Origin: JAFGLY01 sp041309225
GTDB taxonomy: Bacteria; Myxococcota_A; UBA796; JAFGLY01
Assembly: GCA_041309225.1 (NCBI GenBank)
Contig: JBFYZZ010000095.1
Location: forward strand, 1-15,661
DNA: 15,661 bases
Reading direction: 5' to 3'
The position numbers and the translations under genes are program-made. Below the pieces are notes generated by a model. It was not told the origin of the DNA. It was given only the letters and a program-made list of their open reading frames with translations, and made no database searches. Position 1 is the stretch's first letter. Every line of letters begins with the position of its first letter. This document shows, in pieces, positions 7,058 through 14,705 of this stretch.

Positions 7058-9880
7058 GTGACCACCGAGTTCGAGACCCGCAAGGAGCTCATCGACGCCG
7101 CCCTGCGACTCGCGGGGTGGAACCTCGACGATCCCACGCAGGTCATCGAGGAGCACGAGATCGACCTGGTGGCCGCCGGCGCCGCCGTGCCGATGGCCGC
7201 GGACGTCTCCGACCCCTTCGCCGGCAGGGAGTTCGCCGACTACGTCCTGCTCGTCCGCGGGCGCATCGCGGCGGTGGTGGAAGCGAAGAAGACCTCCCGG
7301 GATCCCCGGGTCGGCCAGGAGCAGGCACTCCAGTACGCCCAGCACATCCAGGCGATCAGGGGCGGGCCGATCCCCCTCGTCTTCTACACCAACGGCCTCG
7401 ACCTCTGGTCCTGGGACTCCGACTCCTACCCGCCGGTCCAGGTGCGCGGGTACCCGACTCCGCTCGACCTCGAGTGGCTCGACCAGCGCCGCCAGGGCCG
7501 CAAGCCGCTGTCCGTGGAGCTCATCGATCCCAGCATCGCAGGACGCGGCTACCAGATCGCTGCCATCCGGTCGATCCTGGAGCGGATCGAGGCCCGACGC
7601 CGCCGCTTCCTGCTCGTCATGGCCACCGGCACCGGCAAGACGCGCACCGCCATGGGCCTCATCGACGTGCTGCAGCGCGCCCACTGGGCCAAGCGCGTCC
7701 TCTTCCTCGTGGACCGCATCGCTCTCCGCGATCAGGCCATCGACGCCTTCCGCGAGCACCTGCCCGGCAGCCCCTACTGGCCGCGTACGAAGGATCACCG
7801 GGTCGAGACGAAGTGGTCCGCCAACCGCCGGCTCTACTGCACGACCTACCAGACGATGCTCGGCCTGATCGAGCGGGGCACCACGCCCGAGTCCTTCATC
7901 CCGCCCCACTTCTTCGACCTGGTCATCGCCGACGAGAGCCACCGGAGCATCTACGCCACCTACCAGGCCGTGCTCGACTGGTTCTCCGCGCTCAAGCTCG
8001 GGCTCACCGCCACGCCGCGCGACCACGTTGACCACGACACCTTCGCGCTCTTCGACTGCGCGGTGAACGACCCGACCTTCGCCTACACCTACGAGGAGGC
8101 GACAGACCACGAGCCTCCGTACCTCTGCGACTTCGAGGTACTGAAGGTCCGCTCCAAGTTCCAGCTCGAAGGCATCAAGGGCGGCACCTTGCCCGCGGCG
8201 GTCCGCAAGAAGCTCATCGCCGAGGGGAAGGACCCGGCCGAGATCGACTTCGAGGGGTCCGATCTGGAGCGGAAGGTCACGAACTCCGGCACGAACGTCG
8301 TGATCGTCCGGGAGTTCATGGAGGAGTGCATCAAGGACCCCACCGGCACGCTCCCGGGCAAGTCCATCTTCTTCGCCATCTCCATGGGCCACGCCCGGCG
8401 GCTGGCCGAGATCTTCGACCTCCTCTACCCGGAGCACAAGGGCCGGCTCGCCCGGGTGCTCGTGAGCGACGACCCGAGGGTCCACGGCAAGGGCGGGCTC
8501 CTCGACCAGTTCAAGAAGGACCCGATGCCGCGCGTGGCCATCTCCGTGGACATGCTCGACACCGGCGTGGACATCCCGGAGGTGGTCAACCTCGTCTTCG
8601 CCAAGCCCGTGTTCTCCTACACCAAGTTCTGGCAGATGATCGGCCGGGGCACGCGGGTCCTCGACCCGAAGAAGCTCAAGCCCTGGTGCCCCGCGAAGGA
8701 CCGCTTCCTCATCATCGACTGCTGGGGCAATTTCGACTTCTTCCAGATGCACCCGAAGGGCCGCGAGCCGGGTGACCAGGTGGCACTGCCCGTGCGCCTC
8801 TTCCACGCCCGCCTCGACACCCTGGAGGCGGCGCTCGCCCAGGGACGGGACGACGTGGCGGCGACCGTGGTCGAGGACCTCCGGGCCGACCTCGCCACCC
8901 TCCCCGCCAACAACGCCATCGTGGCCGAGGCACGCGCGGACCTCCTGCCCCTGGCCGACGACGCCTTCTGGTCGGTCCTCACCGCGCAGAAGCTGGGGCT
9001 CCTGCGGACGAGCGTGGCGCCCGTGCTGCGGGCCCGGCCCGCCGTCGAGGCCAAGGGGATGCGCTTCGAGACCGAGGCGGTGGAACTCGTCACCGCCATG
9101 CTGTCCGGCCAGCAGGCCCGGATGGACGTCCTGCGGGAGAGCCTCGCCGAGCAGGTCTCGGAACTGCCGCTCTCGGTGAACACCGTTCTCGCCCAGCGCG
9201 AGCGGGTGGAGGCGGCGCTCGTGCCCGCCTGGTGGGCCGGCGCCACGCCCGTCCAGGTTCGGGACGCCGCCCGCGCCCTCGCCCCGCTCATGCGGCTCCG
9301 CGAGCCGCCCCGCGATCCGATGATGCGCCTCGACCTCGCCGACCTCACCGTGCTCAAGGAGAAGCTGGACTTCGGCCCCGAGCATGAGGGCCTCACCACA
9401 AAGACCTACCGCGAGCGCATCGAGGCCGAGGTGCGGACCCTCGTAGACGGCCACCCTGTCATGGCCCGCATCGCCGCCGGAGAAGAACCCTCTGCCGACG
9501 AGGTGGACCAGCTCGCGGCCATCCTCCGCGGGCTCGACCCCGCCATCACGCCCGATGTGCTGTGCCGGGTCTACGACCTGCGTTCCGCGCGCCTCACCCG
9601 GCTCCTGCGCCACGTCCTCGGCCTGGAGCACCTGCCGTCGTGGCCCGAGGCGGTCACCGCTGCCTTCGACGACTTCGTCGCGCGGCACACCACGCTCACC
9701 GAGCTCCAGATCCGGTTCCTGGGCACCCTGAAGACCTTTCTCCTCCAGAACAAGCGCCTCGAACGCAGGCACCTGGTCGACGCGCCGTTCACCCAGGTGC
9801 ATCCGTACGGCATCCGCGGGGTGTTCTCCGGCTCGGAACTGGACGAGGTGGTCGCGCTGGCCGAGGGGCTCGTCGCCTGA
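7058..9880 (+). CDS. hsdR: Type I restriction enzyme subunit R (HsdR)
   Basis: A 940-residue motor-nuclease subunit. It binds the HsdM/HsdS core, pumps unmodified DNA using ATP and cuts away from the recognition site. The N-terminal PD-(D/E)xK nuclease shows Asp61, Glu75-x-Lys77 and the Type I Q-x-x-x-Y motif at Gln89-Tyr93. The SF2 helicase core follows: Walker A A-T-G-T-G-K-T (189-195), D-E-S-H (292-295), L-T-A-T-P (316-320), D-x-L-D-T-G-V-D-I-P (498-507) and Q-M-I-G-R-G-T-R (526-533). The remaining 400 residues are a helical C-terminal region as in EcoEI-type HsdR proteins. All key residues are present and the length is normal. The start is GTG with GGAGGAGG immediately upstream (7049-7056), rather tightly spaced. 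The gene precedes, and is 107 bp apart from, the coupled fic-to-hsdS operon, so it may be controlled separately from the methyltransferase. Confidence 0.96.
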   Translation: MTTEFETRKELIDAALRLAGWNLDDPTQVIEEHEIDLVAAGAAVPMAADVSDPFAGREFADYVLLVRGRIAAVVEAKKTSRDPRVGQEQALQYAQHIQAIRGGPIPLVFYTNGLDLWSWDSDSYPPVQVRGYPTPLDLEWLDQRRQGRKPLSVELIDPSIAGRGYQIAAIRSILERIEARRRRFLLVMATGTGKTRTAMGLIDVLQRAHWAKRVLFLVDRIALRDQAIDAFREHLPGSPYWPRTKDHRVETKWSANRRLYCTTYQTMLGLIERGTTPESFIPPHFFDLVIADESHRSIYATYQAVLDWFSALKLGLTATPRDHVDHDTFALFDCAVNDPTFAYTYEEATDHEPPYLCDFEVLKVRSKFQLEGIKGGTLPAAVRKKLIAEGKDPAEIDFEGSDLERKVTNSGTNVVIVREFMEECIKDPTGTLPGKSIFFAISMGHARRLAEIFDLLYPEHKGRLARVLVSDDPRVHGKGGLLDQFKKDPMPRVAISVDMLDTGVDIPEVVNLVFAKPVFSYTKFWQMIGRGTRVLDPKKLKPWCPAKDRFLIIDCWGNFDFFQMHPKGREPGDQVALPVRLFHARLDTLEAALAQGRDDVAATVVEDLRADLATLPANNAIVAEARADLLPLADDAFWSVLTAQKLGLLRTSVAPVLRARPAVEAKGMRFETEAVELVTAMLSGQQARMDVLRESLAEQVSELPLSVNTVLAQRERVEAALVPAWWAGATPVQVRDAARALAPLMRLREPPRDPMMRLDLADLTVLKEKLDFGPEHEGLTTKTYRERIEAEVRTLVDGHPVMARIAAGEEPSADEVDQLAAILRGLDPAITPDVLCRVYDLRSARLTRLLRHVLGLEHLPSWPEAVTAAFDDFVARHTTLTELQIRFLGTLKTFLLQNKRLERRHLVDAPFTQVHPYGIRGVFSGSELDEVVALAEGLVA

Positions 9881-9887
9881 CCGGAAG

Positions 9888-9936
9888 GGGGTAACCGTCC
9901 GTCGTATTGGGGTAAGATTTATTCTATTTTTGCCCC
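9888..9936 (+). promoter_or_regulatory. Three GGGGTAA-type motifs at 21-bp intervals in an AT-rich promoter region
   Basis: GGGGTAA occurs at 9888-9894 and 9909-9915, and the inverted, one-mismatch form TTGCCCC at 9930-9936. Starts are exactly 21 bp apart, two helical turns, so all lie on one face of the DNA. The intervening stretch (9913-9931) is strikingly AT-rich for this window and contains weak -10-like hexamers (TAAGAT, TATTCT). The array lies between the hsdR stop and the fic start at 9988, suggesting an operator controlling the fic-to-hsdS operon. The second and third copies could also pair as a 7-bp stem with a 14-nt loop, so an hsdR terminator is an alternative reading. Confidence 0.5.
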
Positions 9937-9987
9937 TTTACTCGGAACCACCACCCCCATAGACTACGGCCACCTGGAGCCCCGACC

Positions 9988-11046
9988 GTGCACTCCCTCG
10001 CGCCCGACTTCCTCGCCCGCCTCTCGTTCTCCACCGAGGACGTGGCCGCGCTCGCCGCGCTGGCCGAGGCCCGCGGGCGGCAGGACCTCTACCTGGACCA
10101 GCAGCCCGAGGTGCTGGAGTCGCTGCGGCAGGCGGCGGTCATCGAGTCCAGCGAGTCCAGCAACCGCCTGGAGGGCATCGTCGCGCCCCGCGAACGCATC
10201 GAGGCCCTCGTGCTGCGCCCGACCGAACCGCGCAACCGCTCGGAGCAGGAGATCGCCGGCTACCGCGACGCGCTGGCCCTCATCCACGAGTCGCACGCGC
10301 ACATGCCGTTCTCCGTGAACGTGCTCCTCCAGCTCCACGGCATGCTCTACCGCTACCACCCGGGGCCGGGCGGGCGGTTCAAGGCGGCGGACAACCAGAT
10401 CGTCGAGCGCGGGCCCAACGGCCGGGTGCGCCGCATCCGCTTCCTCCCCACGCCCGCAGTCGAGACGCCGGCCGCGATGGAGGCGCTGGTCGCCCACTAC
10501 CGGGAGGCGGTGGGCCCGCTGGGCCTGCAACCGCTCGTCGCCGTGCCGCTCGCGGTTCTCGACTTCCTCTGCGTCCATCCGTTCACCGACGGCAACGGCC
10601 GCGTGGCCCGCCTGCTCACCCAGCTCCTGCTGTACCACCACGGGTTCGCCCTCGGCCGGTACATCAGCCTGGAGCGCATCGTCGAGGAGTCGAAGGACTC
10701 CTACTACGACACCCTCCTCGCCAGCTCCCAGGGCTGGCACCAGGGCGCCCACGACGTGCACCCCTGGCTCTCCTACTTCTGGGGGACGATGCAGCGGGCC
10801 AGCCGCGAGTTCGAGGATCGCGTGGCCCGCCTCACCGACGGCCGGATGAACAAGAGCGACCTCGTTCGGGCCGCCGTGCTGCGCCGGGTGGAGCCCTTCA
10901 CGAGCACCGACATCGAGCGGGACTGCCCCGGCGTGAGCCACGACCTGGTCCGCTTCGTCCTGCGGCAGATGCGCGACGAGGGCGTGATCGTGCTCCAAGG
11001 CCGGGGGCGTGGGGCGAAGTGGATTAGGAACCAGCATCAGAGGTGA
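9988..11046 (+). CDS. fic: Fic protein with C-terminal winged helix, inside the Type I locus
   Basis: A 352-residue Fic-family nucleotidyltransferase. The inhibitory helix motif S-N-R-L-E-G (58-63) is a perfect class II (S/T)xxxE(G/N) match, with Glu62 the autoinhibitory residue. The active site H-P-F-T-D-G-N-G-R-V-A-R spans 197-208 with His197, Asp201, Arg205 and Arg208 intact. F-L-P-T-P (152-156) lies in the usual flap/target-docking region. Residues 285-350 look like a winged helix-turn-helix (N-K-S-D-L-V, then V-S-H-D-L-V-R-F-V-L and a basic end), so the protein may also bind DNA. The GTG start has C-TGGAG at 9973-9978 at 9-nt spacing. Its stop is 3 nt before the ATPase gene. It is only distantly like the Fic at 5378-6943, sharing little outside the motifs. 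Binding to the GGGGTAA array upstream is a natural but untested possibility. The modified target is unknown. Confidence 0.93.
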   Translation: MHSLAPDFLARLSFSTEDVAALAALAEARGRQDLYLDQQPEVLESLRQAAVIESSESSNRLEGIVAPRERIEALVLRPTEPRNRSEQEIAGYRDALALIHESHAHMPFSVNVLLQLHGMLYRYHPGPGGRFKAADNQIVERGPNGRVRRIRFLPTPAVETPAAMEALVAHYREAVGPLGLQPLVAVPLAVLDFLCVHPFTDGNGRVARLLTQLLLYHHGFALGRYISLERIVEESKDSYYDTLLASSQGWHQGAHDVHPWLSYFWGTMQRASREFEDRVARLTDGRMNKSDLVRAAVLRRVEPFTSTDIERDCPGVSHDLVRFVLRQMRDEGVIVLQGRGRGAKWIRNQHQR

Positions 11047-11049
11047 CCG

Positions 11050-12531
11050 ATGCTCACGAGACTCAAGGTCGACGGCTTCAAGAACCTGGACGGTGTCGAT
11101 GTCCGCTTCGGGCCGTTCACCTGCATCGCGGGGCCCAACGGCGTGGGAAAGTCCAACCTGTTCGACGCCATCGCTTTCTTGGCGGCGCTGGCCGACAGGC
11201 CGCTCGCGGAGGCTGCGGCCCAGGTTCGCGGCACCGAGGGCCGGGTCGGGGACGTGCGAGGACTCTTTAGAACCTCTGGCGGCAGACGGGCCGAAGAGAT
11301 GTCCTTCCTGGTCGAGATGATCGTGCCCGAGGTCGGCATCGACGACCTCGGCTCCGAGGCCCGTGCCTCGATGACCTTCCTCAAGTACGAGCTCCGGTTG
11401 CGCCACCGCGACGACCTGAGCGCCCTCGGTCCGCTGGAGGTCGTCTACGAGCGGATGGAGCACATCAACAAGACGGGTGCGCGTGAGGTCCTCGGGTTCC
11501 CTCACTCGCCAGCTTGGCGCGAATCCGTGATCACCGGTCGGCGAACGGTTCCGTACATCGAAACGCAGGCCGAGGACGAAAGGTCCATCGTCCTCATCCG
11601 CGCTGACAGCGAGGGAGGCCTCGGCGGGGGCGGTCCTCGCAAGCTGCTCGCGACGAACATGCCTAGGACAGTGCTCTCGACGGCGAACAACGCGGCGGAG
11701 CACCGAACGCTGGTGCTGGCGCGCAAGGAAATTATGGGGTGGACGCAGTTCCAGCTCGAGCCTTCCGCGCTCCGCTCGCCAGACCCCTTCCACGCGCCTC
11801 GTCGCATCGCTCACAACGGGGCACACCTGCCCGGTGCCCTGTTCGGCCTGGCCAAGGACGCAGAACGTGAGGACCGGGGGACACCGGAGGACATCTATCA
11901 GCAGGTCGCCAACCGCCTCGCCGAACTATTCGAGAACGTTCGAACGCTCACCGTCGACGAGGACCCAAAGCGCGAGCAGTACTCGATCGTGCTCACGGAC
12001 CTGCAGGGCTCCGAGCACCTTGCGAGTTCCTTGTCTGATGGTACCCTTCGGTTCCTGGCGCTCGCGATCCTCGAGGCCAGCGAGCATGGACCCACCCTGC
12101 TCTGCCTGGAGGAGCCGGAGAACGGCATCCACCCGGACCGCATCCCCGCGATGATCCAACTCTTGCGGGACATCGCCGTAGACGTGGACGTGGAAGTCGG
12201 ATCCGAGAACCCGACGCGGCAGGTCATCGTCAACACGCACTCCCCCGGAGTCGTGCAGTGCGTCCCAGAGGGCACCCTGCTACTCGCTGAGGCCACCGAG
12301 CGTGTCGTCGATCGGACTCGTGATCGGCCTCTCACCCTGCGAGGCGTTCCGAACACCTGGCGCGTGCCCGAGGGATCCGATGCATCGCTGGTGCCACTGT
12401 TTGGCTACCTCCGTTCGCCCGCGAGACTGGAAAAACCGCGCGCCCACCATCGTCCCGAACGCCGTGTGATCGACCGCGACGACGTGCGTCAGCTCGGTCT
12501 GTTCGCCCTTTCCGATGGGGATGCCAAGTGA
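11050..12531 (+). CDS. AAA/ABC-type ATPase (OLD/RecF-like) of a two-gene defence module
   Basis: A 493-residue predicted ATPase of the SMC/RecF/OLD class. The N-terminus L-K-V-D-G-F-K-N-L leads into Walker A G-P-N-G-V-G-K-S (28-35). The middle (about 90-280) is family-variable. The signature-like L-S-D-G-T-L-R (328-334), Walker B L-L-C-L-E-E-P-E-N-G-I-H-P (350-362) and H-loop N-T-H-S-P (395-399) follow in the order of an ABC-type head. No nuclease domain is fused; a TOPRIM-like protein is encoded next, overlapping by 4 nt. The pair therefore resembles a split OLD system, like the ATPase plus TOPRIM of PARIS or the rlo genes reported in Campylobacter Type I loci. GAGG (11040-11043) gives a 6-nt-spaced ribosome site. 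Codon choice is less strictly G/C-ending than in hsdR, fic and hsdM, hinting at a separate origin. It probably senses infection and controls its partner (inference). Confidence 0.9.
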   Translation: MLTRLKVDGFKNLDGVDVRFGPFTCIAGPNGVGKSNLFDAIAFLAALADRPLAEAAAQVRGTEGRVGDVRGLFRTSGGRRAEEMSFLVEMIVPEVGIDDLGSEARASMTFLKYELRLRHRDDLSALGPLEVVYERMEHINKTGAREVLGFPHSPAWRESVITGRRTVPYIETQAEDERSIVLIRADSEGGLGGGGPRKLLATNMPRTVLSTANNAAEHRTLVLARKEIMGWTQFQLEPSALRSPDPFHAPRRIAHNGAHLPGALFGLAKDAEREDRGTPEDIYQQVANRLAELFENVRTLTVDEDPKREQYSIVLTDLQGSEHLASSLSDGTLRFLALAILEASEHGPTLLCLEEPENGIHPDRIPAMIQLLRDIAVDVDVEVGSENPTRQVIVNTHSPGVVQCVPEGTLLLAEATERVVDRTRDRPLTLRGVPNTWRVPEGSDASLVPLFGYLRSPARLEKPRAHHRPERRVIDRDDVRQLGLFALSDGDAK

Positions 12532-13151
12532 TCTGCGCGTTGTTGGGGGAGGGGTCGAGCGATCGGGCCCTGCTCCCGGTCCTGCGATGGGTAATGGAGC
12601 ACGCCACGCCAGCCGAGTTTCGTATTGTATGGGTGGATGCAAGCTTCTTCACCACCGGACCCGCCCTCGCCAACAAGGTCCGGGGCGCGCTCACTGTCCA
12701 GCCGTGCCTCCTCCTGTTCGTCCACCGGGATGCCGACAACCAGCCGGCCGAGTGGCGCTTTGATGAGATCCGGCAAGCTGCGGGGGCTCAGCCTCACGTC
12801 GCCGTCGTTCCCATCCGGACAACCGAGGCTTGGCTACTCATCGACGAGCCGGCCATCCGGGCGGCCGCCGGACGCGTCAGTGGGCGTGAGCCCCTCGGCC
12901 TTCCGCCCTTGACGCGCATTGAGCAGGTGTCCAATCCCAAGCGGGTTCTGCGCGATGCCCTCGTTACCGCGCATGGCGAAACTGGACGACGAGCACGCCG
13001 GTTTCACCCTGCCGATGCCCGACTGCGCCTCGCCGACCTCGTCGACGACTGGTCCCCCCTCCGCCAAGTCGCCGCTTTCCAGCGCCTTGAATCCGACACC
13101 CGAGCCGCCCTGGCTGCCCTCGACCTGCCGCTCCACCCCCAGGACTCCTGA
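12528..13151 (+). CDS. TOPRIM-like partner protein (DUF4276-like) of the ATPase
   Basis: A 207-residue protein starting at a GTG that overlaps the ATPase stop (GTGA, 12528-12531), so translation is probably coupled. The N-terminal strand L-L-G-E-G-S-S-D carries a candidate catalytic Glu8. A second strand, L-L-L-F-V-H-R-D-A-D (61-70), supplies Asp68 and Asp70. This Glu plus DxD arrangement is that of TOPRIM metal sites. V-V-P-I-R-T-T-E-A-W-L-L (93-104) is a conserved block in the small TOPRIM-like proteins usually paired with ATPases (DUF4276-like, from memory of the family). The C-terminal third is Arg-rich and helical. The likely role is a nuclease or other effector released or directed by the ATPase, as AriB is in PARIS; catalytic activity is not proven. 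It lies 3 nt upstream of hsdM. Wobble positions are more often A/T than in hsdM. An alternative is a non-catalytic partner. Confidence 0.75.
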   Translation: MICALLGEGSSDRALLPVLRWVMEHATPAEFRIVWVDASFFTTGPALANKVRGALTVQPCLLLFVHRDADNQPAEWRFDEIRQAAGAQPHVAVVPIRTTEAWLLIDEPAIRAAAGRVSGREPLGLPPLTRIEQVSNPKRVLRDALVTAHGETGRRARRFHPADARLRLADLVDDWSPLRQVAAFQRLESDTRAALAALDLPLHPQDS

Positions 13152-13154
13152 CCC

Positions 13155-14705
13155 ATGCTTTCTTCCGCCATGCGCTCGAAGATCGACGCCCTGTGGGACC
13201 GCTTCTGGTCCGGGGGCATCGCCAACCCCCTCGCGGCGATGGAGCAGATCTCCTACCTGCTCTTCATGCGGCGCCTCGACGACGAGGACCAGAAGCGCGT
13301 GGACGACGCCAGGTTCCTCAAGCAGCCGTACACGTCGCTCTTCTCGGGCGACTTCGAGTGGATCGCCGGCCACCGCGTGCCCGCCGCTTCGCTGCGCTGG
13401 TCCCACTTCCGCAACCTGCCGGGCGAGGAGATGCTCGCCCACGTCCGCGACCGGGTCTTCCCGTTCCTCAAGACCCTGCGCGGCGAGGACCAGCCCTTCG
13501 CCGCCGCCATGAAGGACGCCGTGTTCATCGTGCCCAAGGCGAGCTTGCTGGTGGAGGCCGTGGGGCTCATCGACGAGCTGTACGTCGAGATCGAGCGGGA
13601 GCGGCAGTCCGGGCAGACCTTCCAGGACACCCAGGGCGACCTCTACGAGGTGCTGCTCTCCGAGATCGCCACCGCGGGCAAGAACGGACAGTTCCGCACG
13701 CCCCGCCACCTCATCCAGGCCATCGTGGAGGTCGTGTCCCCCCGTCTCGGGGAGATGGTGTGCGACCCCGCCTGCGGTACCGGCGGCTTCCTGCTCGGCG
13801 CCTGGCAGCACATCCTCACGGCCCACAGCACGCCCGGCAGCCGCTTCACCGACGCCGACGGCTTCGAGCACGGCGGGGGCGACCGCCTCACCGACGGCCG
13901 GCAGTGGGCCGCCCTGCGCGAGCGAACCTTCTACGGGTTCGACTTCGACACCACCATGGTGCGGATCGGGCTCATGAACCTGCTGCTGCACGGCATCGAC
14001 CACCCGAACCTGCGCTACGCCGACACCCTGGGCAAGCGCTTCGACGAGTCCGACCGGTACGACGTGGTCCTCGCCAATCCCCCCTTCAAGGGCAGCATCG
14101 ACAAGGGCGACATCTCCGAGCGCCTGCGCCTGTCCACGACCAAGACCGAACTCCTGTTCGTGGAGCGCATCCTCGGCCTCCTGCGCGTGGGCGGGCGGGC
14201 CGGCGTCATCGTGCCGGACGGCGTCCTCTTCGGCTCGTCGAACGCCCACCGCACGCTGCGGGAGCGCCTGCTCGCCGAGGCCGAACTCCAGGCGGTGATC
14301 TCCCTGCCCGGCGGCGTGTTCAAGCCCTACGCCGGGGTGAGCACCGCCGTGCTCGTGTTCGTGAAGGGCGGCACCACCGAGCGCGTGTGGTTCTACGACC
14401 TCGCCTCCGACGGCTACTCCCTCGACGACAAGCGCGAGAGGCTGCCCACGAGCGACCTGGCCGACCTCCTCGCCCGCTGGCGAGCCCGCGACCCAGCCCG
14501 GGACACCGACCGTTCCGCCAAGGCCTTCTTCGTGCCCGTGGCCGAGATCCGAGCCAACAAGGCCGACCTCTCCATCAACCGCTACAAGCAGGTGAAGTAC
14601 GACGCCGTGGACCACGAGCCCCCCAAGGTCATCCTCGCCCGCCTGCGGAAGCTGGAGGCCGAGATCCTGGAGGGGATCGACCGGCTGGAGGGGATGGTGG
14701 GATGA
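13155..14705 (+). CDS. hsdM: Type I DNA adenine methyltransferase subunit M (HsdM)
   Basis: A 516-residue N6-adenine methyltransferase subunit. Two copies with one HsdS methylate both strands of the target and form the core that HsdR joins. The N-terminal HsdM_N helical domain (I-D-A-L-W near 10, I-S-Y-L-L-F-M-R-R-L-D near 32-42) is followed by G-Q-F-R-T-P-R (178-184), the AdoMet-binding motif D-P-A-C-G-T-G-G (204-211) and the catalytic motif N-P-P-F (308-311). The length is normal and all motifs are intact. AGGA (13141-13144) precedes the ATG by 10 nt; M6 is a possible alternative start. The gene starts 3 nt after the TOPRIM-like gene and overlaps hsdS by 4 nt (ATGA), so it is translated within the same operon as the fic and ATPase genes. 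The next gene confirms the Type I assignment over a solitary methyltransferase. Confidence 0.96.
   Translation: MLSSAMRSKIDALWDRFWSGGIANPLAAMEQISYLLFMRRLDDEDQKRVDDARFLKQPYTSLFSGDFEWIAGHRVPAASLRWSHFRNLPGEEMLAHVRDRVFPFLKTLRGEDQPFAAAMKDAVFIVPKASLLVEAVGLIDELYVEIERERQSGQTFQDTQGDLYEVLLSEIATAGKNGQFRTPRHLIQAIVEVVSPRLGEMVCDPACGTGGFLLGAWQHILTAHSTPGSRFTDADGFEHGGGDRLTDGRQWAALRERTFYGFDFDTTMVRIGLMNLLLHGIDHPNLRYADTLGKRFDESDRYDVVLANPPFKGSIDKGDISERLRLSTTKTELLFVERILGLLRVGGRAGVIVPDGVLFGSSNAHRTLRERLLAEAELQAVISLPGGVFKPYAGVSTAVLVFVKGGTTERVWFYDLASDGYSLDDKRERLPTSDLADLLARWRARDPARDTDRSAKAFFVPVAEIRANKADLSINRYKQVKYDAVDHEPPKVILARLRKLEAEILEGIDRLEGMVG

Noticed and set aside
7022..9802. A 926-codon open frame antisense to hsdR
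   Set aside because: It mirrors hsdR, whose helicase and nuclease motifs are unmistakable. Long antisense frames are expected in GC-rich coding DNA, and this one is dominated by Glu, Val, Gly, Arg and His with no recognisable domain.
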